DNA of 64,000 bases, taken from Phyto melanocephala. Taxonomy: Eukaryota; Arthropoda; Insecta; Diptera; Rhinophoridae. Below, one piece after another: positions 25,190-36,099 of the stretch (positions are counted from its first letter, which is position 1; each line of letters opens with the position of its first letter). A program made the translations under genes and the position numbers. The notes under the pieces were generated by a model. That model was not told the DNA's origin, searched no databases, and was given only the letters and a program-made list of their open reading frames with translations. Location: positions 81,122,213 to 81,186,212 of the forward strand of contig OW799236.1 in NCBI GenBank assembly GCA_941918925.1, in the 5' to 3' direction.

Positions 25190-26278
25190 TAACTTATACT
25201 ATCAAATTTCTTCGATTTTGTCACCGTGCCAACATGGTTTTTGTAAACATCGCTCTACAACGACTAATATTTTGGAGCTAACTACTACAATAAATGATGG
25301 TTTTATAAATAATATGCAAACTGATGCTATCTACACAGATTTTAGTAAAGCTTTTGATAAGGTAAACCATGATCTCGTGCTTAACAAATTGTCATTAATG
25401 GGATTTACGGATATGACAATAAAATGGTTAATATCATACTTGTCTTTAAGAACTCAACAAGTTAAGTATGGAAGTGCTACGTCTAATGCTATCAAAGTTC
25501 CTTCTGGTGTTCCGCAAGGTAGCCACCTTGGCCCTATTTTATTTACCTTATTCATAAACGATCTACCTTCAGTTATTCAGCACTCTAAAGTTTTGATGTA
25601 TGCCGATGATGTCAAAATTTTTCGTTCTTCTAATAATCCCGAAGATCAACTTTTCCTTCAATCTGATATTGGCAAATTGGTAAATTGGTGTGAAATCAAC
25701 TTAATGGAGCTGAATATAAAAAAATGTAAGCATATGTCCTTTTTCAGAATTAAGAAATTGGATTTATTTTATTGCATTAATGAGTGTAAACTTGATAAAG
25801 TTCTGAATTTTCTTGATCTTGGTATTTTGCTTGATCACCAATTAAATTTTCGTGACCATATTTCTTTAATTGTTAACAAAGCAAATGGTGTACTTGGATT
25901 TATGAAGAGGTGGTGCAAGGAATTTCTAGATCCTTATATTACGAAACAATTGTATTCATCGTTAGTTCGACCTATTCTTGAATATGGATCGATTATTTGG
26001 GATCCCTGCTATAATATTCATATTGATGTATCGAGTCTGTACAAAAGAAGTATTTAATATTTTGTCTTCGTGGCCTTGGATGGAATTCGTTTTTACTACC
26101 TTCATACGAAAGCAGACTCTGTCTTATAAAATTACCAACTTTAAAAAGTCGTCGTTCAATGCTGAGTTTTTCTTTTGTGCTGGGCCTAATTCAAGGCGAT
26201 ATCGACTCAGCATTCCTGCTAAGTAAAATATCTTTTAATGTTCCAACCAGACCAACTCGAAATTTTTTATTAACTTAA
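25175..26278 (+). pseudogene. LINE reverse transcriptase, catalytic and C-terminal part
   Basis: After the frameshift the frame reads in order: SSILSPCQHGFCKHRSTTTN (fingers), DAIYTDFSKAFDKVNHDL (motif A with the first catalytic Asp), GVPQGSHLGPILFTLFINDL (motif B), and LMYADDVKIF (motif C with the YADD catalytic pair). It then gives the thumb-like region with DLGILLD..LNFRDHI and LVRPILEYGS. The frame stops at 26057 after a second shift in an A-rich run. The third frame carries on with CLRGLGWNS, LPSYESRL, KLPTLKSRRSML, GDIDSAFLLSKISFNVP and ends near 26278. Both catalytic motifs are intact, so the decay is recent or mild. There is no RNase H domain. Confidence 0.9.
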
Positions 26279-26729
26279 AATACTATAGAACCAACTATGC
26301 TAATAATGATCCTCTTCGTCGTATAATTATTATCACCTTATTGGTCTTAATGAAAGTAAAGAAATTGTCAAAAGAAATATCATTTTATATTTAAATCGTT
26401 GAATTATTATAGAATATTATTTTGTATAACCTTAATTTTGTTTTGTTATTTTACATACTTTAGTCTGTAAGGATTTATAATCTATAGACAATAAACTAAA
26501 TAAATAAATAAATAAAATAAAATAACCCCTTAGAAGGATCAGGTCAAAATACTGGATTAAATGCTGATGAAAGCATTGTTTAACCAAAAAAAAGCCATTC
26601 AAATAATGGTGTGAGAGGGTTGGTTCAAGCACAGACTCATTCAGAATTGAAAATTTTTAGATCCTTTATTTAGCATACATTCTCTAAAGTCATTTATCTG
26701 TTAGCTTCTTAAGCTCGACCAACTTAAAA

Positions 26730-27130
26730 AGTGCAGAATGTCATCATGCACAGCAAAGTGTTTTCTTTTGTGGTAATTCGCATCCAAAAAATGCAACTCT
26801 TTGGATCATAACATTTTAATAGCAGTGTATGGTGTTCGGTAGCGCACTATGATAATGTTATTCCTTATCTCCATGATGTTATTGAAGAGTATGACATATG
26901 CTTTCAACCAAGCGGTGCCACATGCGGTGTGCTCTCTCTTTTTGGTAATAAAGGTTATCCTGTAGATCAAGCGATTATTTCTAATTGGATATTATAAGTT
27001 CAAAATCTATGAAAGCAAACCTACAACTTTCTGTACATTGAATAAAATAATTTAAGGCTGCACAAATAAAATTAAACAACATTTATGCAAAATGTTCAAA
27101 GAAAATTTCGGTAGGTGAGCCCAATGAGAT
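26730..27130 (+). pseudogene. Probable mariner transposase relic
   Basis: Broken plus-strand frames give VFFCG..HPKNATLWI (compare FWLNGYVNKQNCRIW), then HYDNVIPYLHD, then DICFQPSGATC (compare the mariner block around the second catalytic Asp, MWFQQDGATC, with Asp lost to Ser). Further on comes MQNVQRKFR (compare the C-terminal LQNV..NF). Order and spacing follow a mariner transposase, but every block is weak and frames change repeatedly. Confidence 0.45.
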
Positions 27131-27966
27131 TGTAAAAAATTAACAATCTGCAAAACATGAACCAACAAAAAGGACATCTTTGCTGTACCCAATAAAAAAG
27201 AAGAATTTTATCGTAATTCACTTTCGGGAAACCTTTCGGATTTGAAGACTTTTTATAACCATCTCTTATTCGTAATAGAAATTTGGAAAAACCTTTGCCA
27301 AAGTATACTGAAAAAAGGGTAACACAATTCCGGAATTCAGCACGAAATAATAAGTAATAGTTTGAGTTTCTTAAAATGTAACATTAAAACTAAATACTGT
27401 TACTGTTAATAGATTTACCCGTTAAAGCAGTTCCAACACCATTAAACCTTCAGCATGCACGTTCATTATTAATTATCTAATGATTATTTTCTAGGAATAG
27501 AAAAACAATTTTAGTTTAAGTTTAATTCATGAGATAGAAAAAAAATATATAAAATTTTAATAAGCAAATAAGGTACATTTTTTTATATCATATCGTTACT
27601 TTAGCCGCACTCTGTATAAACATATAAAAGTACAGAATATTTTTTTTTTAATACTTATACTTATACTTATACATAATTACAAATTATTTTGTTTATGTGC
27701 TATCGCTTACCAAGATATTGATATTAAATTCAACACGCACATCATAATTTATTTATATATTTTTAATATTATTTATTTTGCTTTTTAAAACAAAATCAAC
27801 GATTATTCACTCAGCCACAAAAAAACACACATATACATATATGCATATAACGTATAATTTATTATACATGAAAATATTAAACCAGCTAAATAAAGAGTTT
27901 AAAATTGAAAACACATCCGTTAACACTATTTTGATTGTTCGCACCTAAAAGTATGACAGCATAAAA
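27131..27966. other. A+T-rich stretch with a short hexanucleotide run
   Basis: A run of about four ACTTAT units lies at 27654-27677. Nothing else was recognised. Confidence 0.45.
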
Positions 27967-29268
27967 AACAGGTAGGAGCACTATATTCGGCTGTGCCGAA
28001 TCTTTTGTACCCACAACCAATTTTGTGTACATTTATAGCACAATATTCGGCCGATATTTTGTTCCATACATAATTGAACCATACAAATATTATCATTATA
28101 AAAAGAAATGACAATAATTTCCTAAATAATTTGTATTTTATTCAAAATCAACATCGGCCCTTAAAATTTAACCACCCTTTATAACTTCGATATGCTAGTA
28201 ACATGTTTTTGTAAATTTAGTCTTTCAATGAAAGTGGGCGTTGAAGTAGGCGTGTCAATAAACTTTCTGCCAATAAACGCAACTTAGATATTTAAATATA
28301 GTCCTTTATTATTCCAAAATCTTTATCAATAGAGAAATTACATGAATTTAAGATACACCGTTATATGGGAGGTAGGCGTTAAAGTGGGCGTATCACCTAA
28401 ATTTTTTGGCATAACAATTAAATTGATTACAAATATATATGTAACAAATTTCATAATCATACCTCAAATTTTATCGGTTTTATGAGCTTTTAAATTTCAT
28501 TAACGGTAGATAACGTAAAAAGTGGGCGTTGTAGTAGGCGTGTGAAAGTTATTTCTTCTAATCAATACAACTTAGATATTTCGGTATAGTCCTTTATTAT
28601 TTCAAAATCTTTATTCATAGAGAAATTATATGAATTTAAGGTAAACCGTTATATGGGAGGTGGGCGTAAAAGTGGGCGTGTCACATTGATTTTCCATCAG
28701 AACAAGGCCTTTGACCAAAGAGCAAAGTTGCAAAATTTCAGAATCGTACATCTAATTTTGTCCGTTTTATTAGGTTTTAATAAAATATACCGAAAAGGAC
28801 ACTGTGCGGTATAAATTTTCGTACATTTTGATAGATAACTTCTTTCCTAATGCATAGATTTAAGCAATTTTTAAGGAGAAATATTGTTTTAATTTGAAGT
28901 TTCATGATTGTACGTTTATGCGTTTGGACACAATTGCATTTATTCGATGTCCAAAGGACACGGTTTTTTCGACCTACTCTTGCATCTCTTCCTGATATTT
29001 CGGTTTAGCCCATTTTCAATACAAAACAAATCTTGTGTATAAGAAAGATTCTGGCAAAATTTGAGCCTAGCCCTAGCTTTTTTGGAGCGACCTCTATCAT
29101 GCTTTCAACAGACGGACAGACGGACGGACATAGCTAGATCGTCATCAAATCAAACCCTGATTCAGAATATATATACTTTATGGGGTCTAAAATGGATATT
29201 TCAATGTGTTACAAACGGAATGACAAACTGAATATACCACCACCATTTTTTTTGTGGCGGGTATAAAA
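27967..29268 (-). mobile_element. DINE-1-like family A element
   Basis: The 3' end (AACAGGTAGGAGCAC, hairpin TTCGGCTGTGCCGAA) lies at the left and the 5' hairpin (GGTGG-type ACCACCACCATTT...GGCGGGTATAAAAA) at the right. The interior shows two rounds of the GTGGGCGT / TTCATTAACGGTAGATAACG / ATTCCAAAATCTTTAT unit. A nested mariner remnant at 28048-28179 keeps one inverted end only. Confidence 0.85.
28048..28179 (+). mobile_element. Mariner end remnant inside family A element
   Basis: It holds the C-terminal transposase tail (CGGCCGATATTTTGTTCCAT onward) and the inverted end GGCCCTTAAAATTTAACCAC, followed by TA at 28180-28181. The other half of the mariner was lost by a deletion joining AGCACAATATT to CGGCCG. 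Confidence 0.7.
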
Positions 29269-30260
29269 ATAAAAGGATATGACCAACAGCGCCCACAACA
29301 ACACCGAGTATCAAACTCATAAATGCATGTAAAAAACGACCCCTTTTATTGTAGCATTCAACCAGCCAATCATTCATTTATTTAGTCAGTCATGTAATAC
29401 CGGGTCACAACTAAATATATGACCTTTTACACCTTCAATTATACTGGTTAATAGTCGTTTAGATTAATAAATGACATTATTTCCGAGTGTAAAAGCAGTT
29501 TAAAAAATAACGTAATCGTTTAGCAAAAAACTTTAAAGTGGTTTTTCTGTGTAAAATTATAGATATGAATTTATTCAGGATTTTATTAAGATTTTTCATG
29601 AAAGCTACGTGTATTTAAGCAACGTTCATATTTAGGAAATATTTTCCCAAATAGCCACTCCTTTGGTCAATATTTATTTAATGTCTTGTAACTTCTAAAC
29701 AATAAAAACAGACCAAAACGTAAATTAAAATTATGAAAAAAAATTAGTGTTACGTCTGTTAATATAAGTATGTATGTATATAGAAAACATAATAAAAATG
29801 GGCATTTGATAAGAAAAGTAAAAGACAAATTTAAAATTGAATGCTATATTTCCCTAATTCTTACATGTGAGTGTTTTTCAATATTCTTAATATGATTACA
29901 ATTTAGTTTACTTTAAAAAATGTTTCAGGAAGTTTAATTGAAGAAAAAGGAACTTAAGTCATAATAAATGATTTACAATAGTTTGTTGTTTACTTTTTTT
30001 TTGTATTGAATGAATTGACTATTTTTCTGCTTCAGCTTTTGAAAAAAAATCTGACGCCGCTAAATCTGAGTAACGAGGTTGCTACAAAAAAATAATTTTT
30101 ATCTGGTACTTGTTTCGCCAGCAGTATGTATTGCAATTGTTTATATATCACGATTATTGATAGCTACCGAACGTAAAATTTTTTTTCCAACACTGCTTCT
30201 GGCTGATGAGTGTTATTTTTGAAAATAAGTATACAGTATTAGTGTTAGGGATTATTTATT
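29269..30260. other. A+T-rich spacer between two family A elements
   Basis: No gene or additional repeat was recognised. The flanking copies are in opposite orientation. Confidence 0.4.
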
Positions 30261-31641
30261 TTTATACCCGCCACCAAAAAAATGGTGGGGGTATATTCAT
30301 TTTCTCATTCCGTTTGTAACACACCGAAATATTCATTTTAGACCCCATAAAGTATATTTATTCTGAATCGGGGTTTGATTTGATGACGATCTAGCTATGT
30401 CCGTCCGTCTGTCCGTCTGTTGAAAGCACGATAGAGGTCGCACCGAAAAAGCTAGGGGGCTCAAATATTGCCAGAATCTTTCTTATACACAAGGTTCGTG
30501 TAGTATTACAAATAGGTTAAATCGGAATATAAGGAAGTAAGTTATAGCTCGTAATGCAAGAGTTGGTCGAAAAAACCGTGTACAGTTTCTCTATGAATAA
30601 AGATTTTGGAATAATAGTGCACTATATTGAAACATCTAAGTTGCATTTATTAGTAGAAACAACCTCGACACGCCCAGTTTTCACGTCATCTACTGATAAT
30701 GAAATTTGAAGGCTCATAAACCGACTAAATTGGAGGTATGATAATGAAATTTGCTACAGATATTTTCCTAGTCAATGTCATTGTTATGCCGGAAAATTTA
30801 GGTGACACGCCTGCTTTAACGCCTACTTCCCATGTAACGGTTTATCTTAAATTCATATAATATCTTTAGGTACAAAGTTTTTGGAATAATAAAGGACTAT
30901 ATTGAAATATCTTAGTCTTATTTATTATCAGAAACTATATGGACACGCCTATTTTAAAGCCTACTTTCATTAAAAGACTAAATTTACGAAAACATTTTAC
31001 TAGCATATCGAACTTATACAAAGAAAGTGATACATATTTTAGTATAAAGAGATTATTCCATAGCGATTACTGTTAATAACAAAATAATACATTTTGTGCT
31101 TTAAATTGGGTTATTTCCCGTGAATTTGAGTAATTTAATCTTCCCGATTTCCCGGGAATTTTTTTCGGGATCCCGGGAAATAAAAAAGGTGTCTACGATT
31201 CGAAGGCAGATGTTTATATTGTTTATATTGAAATTGAATTCTAATTATTTTATTGTTGAACTCATAGCTGAAGTACCTGTATTTTTGTTTTTTTGTGCTC
31301 GTATTTGATCTCGTATCTAGAGAATAATATTTTTTATCAACAAAAAATATTTTTACTCAATTTATATTTTAAATTCAAGTTTCTTTATTAATTTTTATAG
31401 TTTTGAAGTGTTTCTGTTACATTATAAACTATTTTATGATTTTTTAAAAAAGTTTTTTATTAATTAAAAACAAACTTACTTTCTATTTGTTTTGTTGCGG
31501 GATCCCGGGATATTAAAAAATAAATCTCGCATTCCCGGGAAACAAAAATTTTCGGGAAAAAAACCCTAGCTATAAAAGAACGAATAATTGGTGGTGGGTA
31601 TAAAAGATTCGGCACAGCCGAATATAGAGCTCTTAATTGTT
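30261..31641 (+). mobile_element. DINE-1-like family A element with empty mariner site
   Basis: It has a full 5' hairpin and head (GTCCGTCCGTCTGTCCGTCT) and a 3' hairpin with GAGCTCTTAATTGTT. Unlike four other copies, the position reading AGCATATCGAACTTATAC|AAAGAAAGTGATACAT is continuous, with no mariner between. A separate 463-bp hAT-like MITE sits later in the element (31106-31568). Confidence 0.85.
31106..31568. mobile_element. hAT-like MITE nested in family A element
   Basis: Ends are TTGGGTTATTTCCCG and, reverse complemented, TAGGGTTTTTTTCCCG. They are flanked by the 8-bp near-duplication GCTTTAAA (31098-31105) and GCTATAAA (31569-31576); hAT elements make 8-bp duplications. The subterminal regions repeat CCCGGGA words (CCCGGGAATTTTTTTCGGGA at left, GGGATCCCGGGATATT and TTCCCGGGAAAC at right), plausible transposase binding sites. 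The middle is A+T-rich and non-coding; the 62-residue frame at 31120-31308 is incidental. Confidence 0.75.
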
Positions 31642-31780
31642 TTATAACAACTAATCTTAAATTTTAAATAAAAAAAATACAGAAACATTTTTAAACGGTG
31701 ATCCAACCATAACGCACGATGTTTATTGTGCGCCACACCTTAACGTTAAGTCTCATTCCCAACTTAATTGTTATATATCT

Positions 31781-31882
31781 TTGTTCCATTGTTATCACAA
31801 TGGACCGTATTGGTCTCTGGGTGAGGGTGTGAAGGTTACTTCACACCGGCCTTACTTACCTACCTTACCTTGTTCCATTGTT
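31781..31882 (+). mobile_element. 76-bp retroposed LINE/SINE tail with 13-bp target duplication
   Basis: TTGTTCCATTGTT is present at 31781-31793 and again, unchanged, at 31870-31882. Between them is a 76-bp insert rich in G+C, with TCTCTGGGTGAGGGTGTGAA and ending CTTACTTACCTACCTTACC. The ending resembles a decayed AACCT-type tail seen on the LINE fragment at 55528-55947. A severely 5'-truncated retrotransposon copy fits best; the element may be a SINE sharing the tail. Confidence 0.7.
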
Positions 31883-32575
31883 TGATAAACTCGACCATGC
31901 TCTGAGATTACTGAAGCCTTTTACGGGGTTCAAATAAAAATGCATTGTGTACTTCTTGATCTGATTAGTCAACATAATCGACCAAAAGTGTCTACCAACG
32001 GGAGACTTCATCGAAGAGGCACACTTTTATATCAGTGGTTTCTATAACAAGCAAAATTGATGCATATGGGCAAATTAGAATCTACGAGTGATTGTTGAAA
32101 AGCCGATGCATTCACAAAGGACAACTGTTTGGTGTGGTTTATACGCTAGCGGCGTCTTTGGGTCGTGGTTCTTTAAAACTTAGGTCGTCCAAACAGTTAC
32201 CATGAATGATCCCAAACGAAAGATAATAACGGACTTGTTGTGGACAGAAATTAAGGATGTAGACCTGGATGACCACACAATGAACGAAATAATTGTGTGA
32301 ATTCGGTGGCATATTTACACATGGTTGCAATGGTTTTTGGTAACATCGATCGTGTGAAATGGCACGGTTCGACTTCTTTTATTGGGGATATTTAAAAGTC
32401 AAAGTATACGCCAAGAGCAATTCAAGAGCTAAAGGATGTGATAATTCATAATATTTACGACATTTAGTCTCTCTGATGTCTCTGTGACATTGAAAATATG
32501 CATCAACGAATAGAAATATGTCACCAAATCCGTGGCGAACATTTGGCCAATATTTGGTTTCTCAAATATTGAGAT
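31870..32575 (+). pseudogene. Mariner transposase remnant, internally deleted
   Basis: Broken plus-strand frames give in order: QHNRPK (N-terminal recognition helix region), a deletion junction, EEAHFYISGFYNKQN (around the first catalytic Asp, here lost), VIVEKPMHSQRTTVWCGLYASGVFG, VVQTVTMN, then KIITDLLWTEIKDVDLDD. The block around the second Asp is unreadable. The third-Asp block is reduced to RFDFFYWGYLK, and the C-terminal NPWRTFGQYL follows. The same domain order is better preserved at 41330-42280. Many stops and frameshifts exclude function. Confidence 0.75.
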
Positions 32576-32644
32576 AATTCCGTAAAAACTTTTTATTTTA
32601 TTTAGAATTGACATTGGGGGTTTTGGTTGTACCACTAAGTAAAT

Positions 32645-33900
32645 TGAATTTTGTATGAATATGTCCTCAGTTCAAATTCTGGTTCCGTCGTGGCGGTGTT
32701 ATCGAGATACCCAATTAAGTAGTATAACAATGAAAGAAAACGAATAATGAATCCTGTGATCTTCCAAATTTTGATTTAGCTTCAAGGGGTATGAGAATAT
32801 CATACCCTTTACCATTAGAAATAATAAACACAACTAAAATTCGTATGAAAATGCTAAATTTCTCTTTTAAGAATTTATAAAGCTCGAGCTGCATTTTACA
32901 TTTGGTGTGCTTTTTTTAGGCTTACAATGGATTCTGTACTTTTAAAAGTTTCAAACAAACTTCATACAATTTTAAAAATACAATATTAGCTATAGATTTC
33001 CATCCGGTGTTTTGCATAAAAAAACTAATTAACTAATGTTTTTGTTTTCGATATTTATGAAAGGATTTATAATCACGTCAGTATGACCCGCCACTTTAGG
33101 GGCTTCCCAAATAATTTCACTCTTTATTAGCTCTGCATTAAACACATTTATAAAATATTATTGATACTTGGAAGGGTGTTTGAATTTTTTTTATAAACTG
33201 TTTATTGTCTATAAGCAAATGCGATGAACTGTAAATTTAATTCAAAGAGAATAAGCACCATCAAGCACTTACTATTAATTGCAATAAACACAACAGAAAC
33301 AAAAAAACGCCCCAGTTAATCAATAGCTAATTATTGTACATTGACTTTAACACACCAAACAAATACCAAACGATAGAATGTACATGCAAGTAAACTGACA
33401 TAATCATAATTTTGTTTATGAATGTTTCCCTCGTATGTCCTCAACAAAACTTAATCAATGGTTTTGAATGGGGTAACTTTAGCACCTGAAACAATATTTA
33501 TATGTAGGTATGGTCTCCAGCGGCACTCACTTTTATTATTATGATTTAACAACAAATTAAGACAATTATCTACACGCAATTGTGTAAGGCTAATGCTGTT
33601 GTGTGTTCGATGTAGTCACCTTTAAAATGTGAACCTTTTAAAAGGTGTTATAATAATGTATTCATTAAATTTATTTATTAAAAAGGAACAAGTTTAATTA
33701 AAATAATTTAATTATAATTCTTCATTATCCACAGCACATTCTGTAAACTGATGTTCGCTTCAGCTCTTACAACTTAGGCTTGGTTAAGAAAGAGTACATT
33801 TAAAGTGCCCAAACCCATAACAGTGATACAGGTATGCCCATATTGGCATGTTGGGCGATACAAGCAATACAAAATTTTCTCATTATTGTCATACTTACAA
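32645..33900. other. A+T-rich stretch with a short perfect hairpin
   Basis: AAGGGGTATGA-gaata-TCATACCCTT at about 32784-32809 is a near-perfect hairpin resembling the terminal hairpins of DINE-like elements. No body was recognised around it. Nothing else is supported. Confidence 0.4.
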
Positions 33901-33919
33901 TCAATTTTATCTAAATATT

Positions 33920-34720
33920 GCGACTATGTCAAGAAACCAGTCTCTTTAATGTGATTCTTTTGGGATTTCCAATTAATTCTTAGGTATTCCGAAAAAGCCG
34001 AAGTGCACACGACCAACCCTCGGACGCTGACAAAGGTAGTGGTCCAAAGTTTCACCCTTTTCTTCGTATGCTCTGCAAGTCGTGTCATCCGACAGTTCCA
34101 TATGAGCTAAATGAGTTTTCAGTTCCAGGAAGTCTGTTACTACACTTTTAAACGTTGCGCTACTCAGTTACAGAATCTTCTTTGATTTCTTAAGGTTCAC
34201 CCCATACTACATTTGTCAGCTTACCGAGAGCAGTAAGAACAGTGCCACTTTCAGACGTGTTCTTTCATGGCATACATTTTAAGTTAATTTTTGAATCTTC
34301 AAAGGGGTTAAGCTTTTTCCAAGGTAAACAAGATATTCAAACATAATCCCATTTTGGATATTTTTTCGTTTACTTTGTTTCCGATTATGCTCTGTGTTCC
34401 TCATTTTCTGATATTAGCAATAAGCTTCCGAGTTTATCTCACTCTTGTATTACAGGCATCACCGACCTTTAACTTTTTCGTTAATTAGGATCTTGATAAT
34501 TGATTTACTGTCTTAAAGATACGAATCAAATTTAGGTTTTGAATTCACTTACTCCATTTAATGCCTTTCGCAATTGCCATAATATCAACTTGGAAAACAG
34601 TATCATAAACTGGAAGATGGAAATATTTACCTCTGTTTCGATCTCACAACTAAATGTATGCCTGTCAGTTGTCTTAAGTCTATTGCATGCCAGTGCTATA
34701 TTCCAAGTACATCATTCTGA
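33920..34720 (-). pseudogene. LINE ORF2 relic: RNase H region and Cys/His C-terminus
   Basis: On the minus strand, LPVYDTVFQVDIMAIAKG near 34560-34610 matches the RNase H helix (LP...VFQAE..AI) of I/R1-type LINEs. A decayed NLIRIFKTVNQL follows, where IFSDSQAAI is expected. About 400 bases later comes ELKTHLAHMELSDDTTCRAY, then EEKGETLDHYLCQRP, the same C-terminal Cys/His module seen at 55572-55793. The first RNase H Asp is not readable and stops are frequent. Sequence between 34720 and 34920 on this strand may be an extension of the same relic. Confidence 0.65.
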
Positions 34721-35089
34721 CTGATTTTTATTCGCTCAGATAATATTTGAAGTAGCTACAGTTATCCAGCCCGAATCCTCCGACTATATTCTAATATCTT
34801 TATTACACTCCAGCCAAGTTGCTATGGAGTCGTCCCTTAATCTATATTAAGATTTCCTCGTTTGCATTTCCATACCTCTTGAACACATTTAAGGGCCAGT
34901 ATGGATTCCAAGTCCGTTCACAATTATAAATAACTAACCTTGTACTTTTCCATCTAACAGGTGATTTAATGCATTTAGGAATTTAAAAGTTTTTGCCTAG
35001 AACAAGGACACATACTTTCCCAAACTAGAAACACAGGATAACTTCAAATTAATTAAGATCCCAGCTCTTGCTATTCCGTCCATAAGACT

Positions 35090-36095
35090 AATTTAGAACT
35101 GCGAGCTACAAATGAATTTAAATTGAACTAGAACTAACCTGAAACTGAATTGAAATAAATAAATAAATTTACGTTAACTGAAAAATAATTCAACTTAAAC
35201 CAATGTAGAACTGAATTAAAACTCTTAAAGACCTGAATTAAAACTAAATTAAATCTGAACTATGTAAAACTAAACGGCAAATTACCTAAAATTGAAGCAG
35301 GACTAAAAAATAGTCGAACTAGAACTCAATTAAAACTGTGAAAAAGAACTTAACTAGGCTAGAGAGGTTAGGGTAGGTAGAACAAAAGAAAAGAAGAGAA
35401 GTAAAGATTAATCTTTATTTGGTTTGTCAATCACAAATATTCCTAATTGCGGATTTTTGCAGGGCTGGCTGCCATATAAAATTAGAAATTTCAACAAAAA
35501 TTAGCGTTGACAACTCCGACAGGCTACGTAGTTCTTCCGATATTCTTCAACGCTGGTCAGTAATATAGAAAGTAATACATAGTCTGCTTCTCCTCTTCGT
35601 AGTCATTGTAGGTTAATCCCATTCTCAAGGCGTGATTGCTGAAACCACAGTGATCAGTCAACGTTAAAGATGCCCGACGTTTCTGGACGAGTTTTGGTTT
35701 TGAGAAGACATTAATCAAAGACCTATTGACCACTTGGTTGTCAGTTAAGTTTCTGATATTTTTATTTAATAATAATAATAATACCTCAGCCAGTGTGCCG
35801 CCCGTTTAATCGCAGATATCTCAGTATATTGCATTCATTTGGTAATGTAAGAGATATTTGACCCCCCTCAATCAGATATAGATGCCACCGGCATCTCCAT
35901 TTCTCCCCTCTGACCCATCCGTATATAGATGTAGGTCGGCTTTATCAGAGGAAAAACTTTTTTCTGCACCCATCCCTTATATAAAGTAGAACTTGATTAA
36001 AACTGAACCAGAAATTAATATAATTTTAACCAGGACTGACTTAAAACTTAACAAAAACTACAATAAGGGTACAACTGGACTAAGTAGAATATAAC
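35090..36095. repeat. Degenerate AACTGAA/TAAAACT minisatellite, split by a LINE insertion
   Basis: From 35090 to 35355 and again from about 35986 to 36095 the sequence is built of loosely repeated words such as GAACTAGAACTAACC, TGAATTAAAACT and ACTTAACAAAAACT, with no fixed period. The interruption at 35360-35985 is a LINE fragment on the minus strand. There may be a duplication of an AGAACTT.A.TA word at the junctions, but in a repeat of this kind that is weak evidence. Confidence 0.5.
35360..35985 (-). pseudogene. LINE fragment: RNase H start to C-terminus and tail
   Basis: On the minus strand the frame DLHLYTDGSEGRNGDAGGIY (35890-35950) is the RNase H beta-strand with its catalytic Asp (YTDGS). 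About 60 residues later a C-terminal module is readable in part (DHCGFSNHALRMGL, then EEEKQTMYYFLYY.PAL). This matches the GH...HL..M....C..C module of I/R1-type LINEs with both Cys lost. The minus-strand 3' end reads CTACCTACCCTAACCTCT, a decayed AACCT tail like that at 55930-55947. It inserted into the minisatellite. Confidence 0.7.
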
Positions 36096-36099
36096 TATA

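Larger units (their letters stand above)
24671..26522 (+). mobile_element. Truncated non-LTR retrotransposon (LINE), RT to tail
   Basis: Coding sequence starts abruptly inside the region just before the reverse transcriptase (the endonuclease is absent, the usual LINE 5' truncation) and runs to an untranslated tail ending in TAAATAAATAAATAAATAAA-like repeats at about 26495-26522. The sequence is noticeably less degraded than neighbouring elements. Clade is not certain: the RT motifs and the C-terminal region fit the CR1/jockey side of LINEs. No clear target duplication was identified. Confidence 0.85.
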
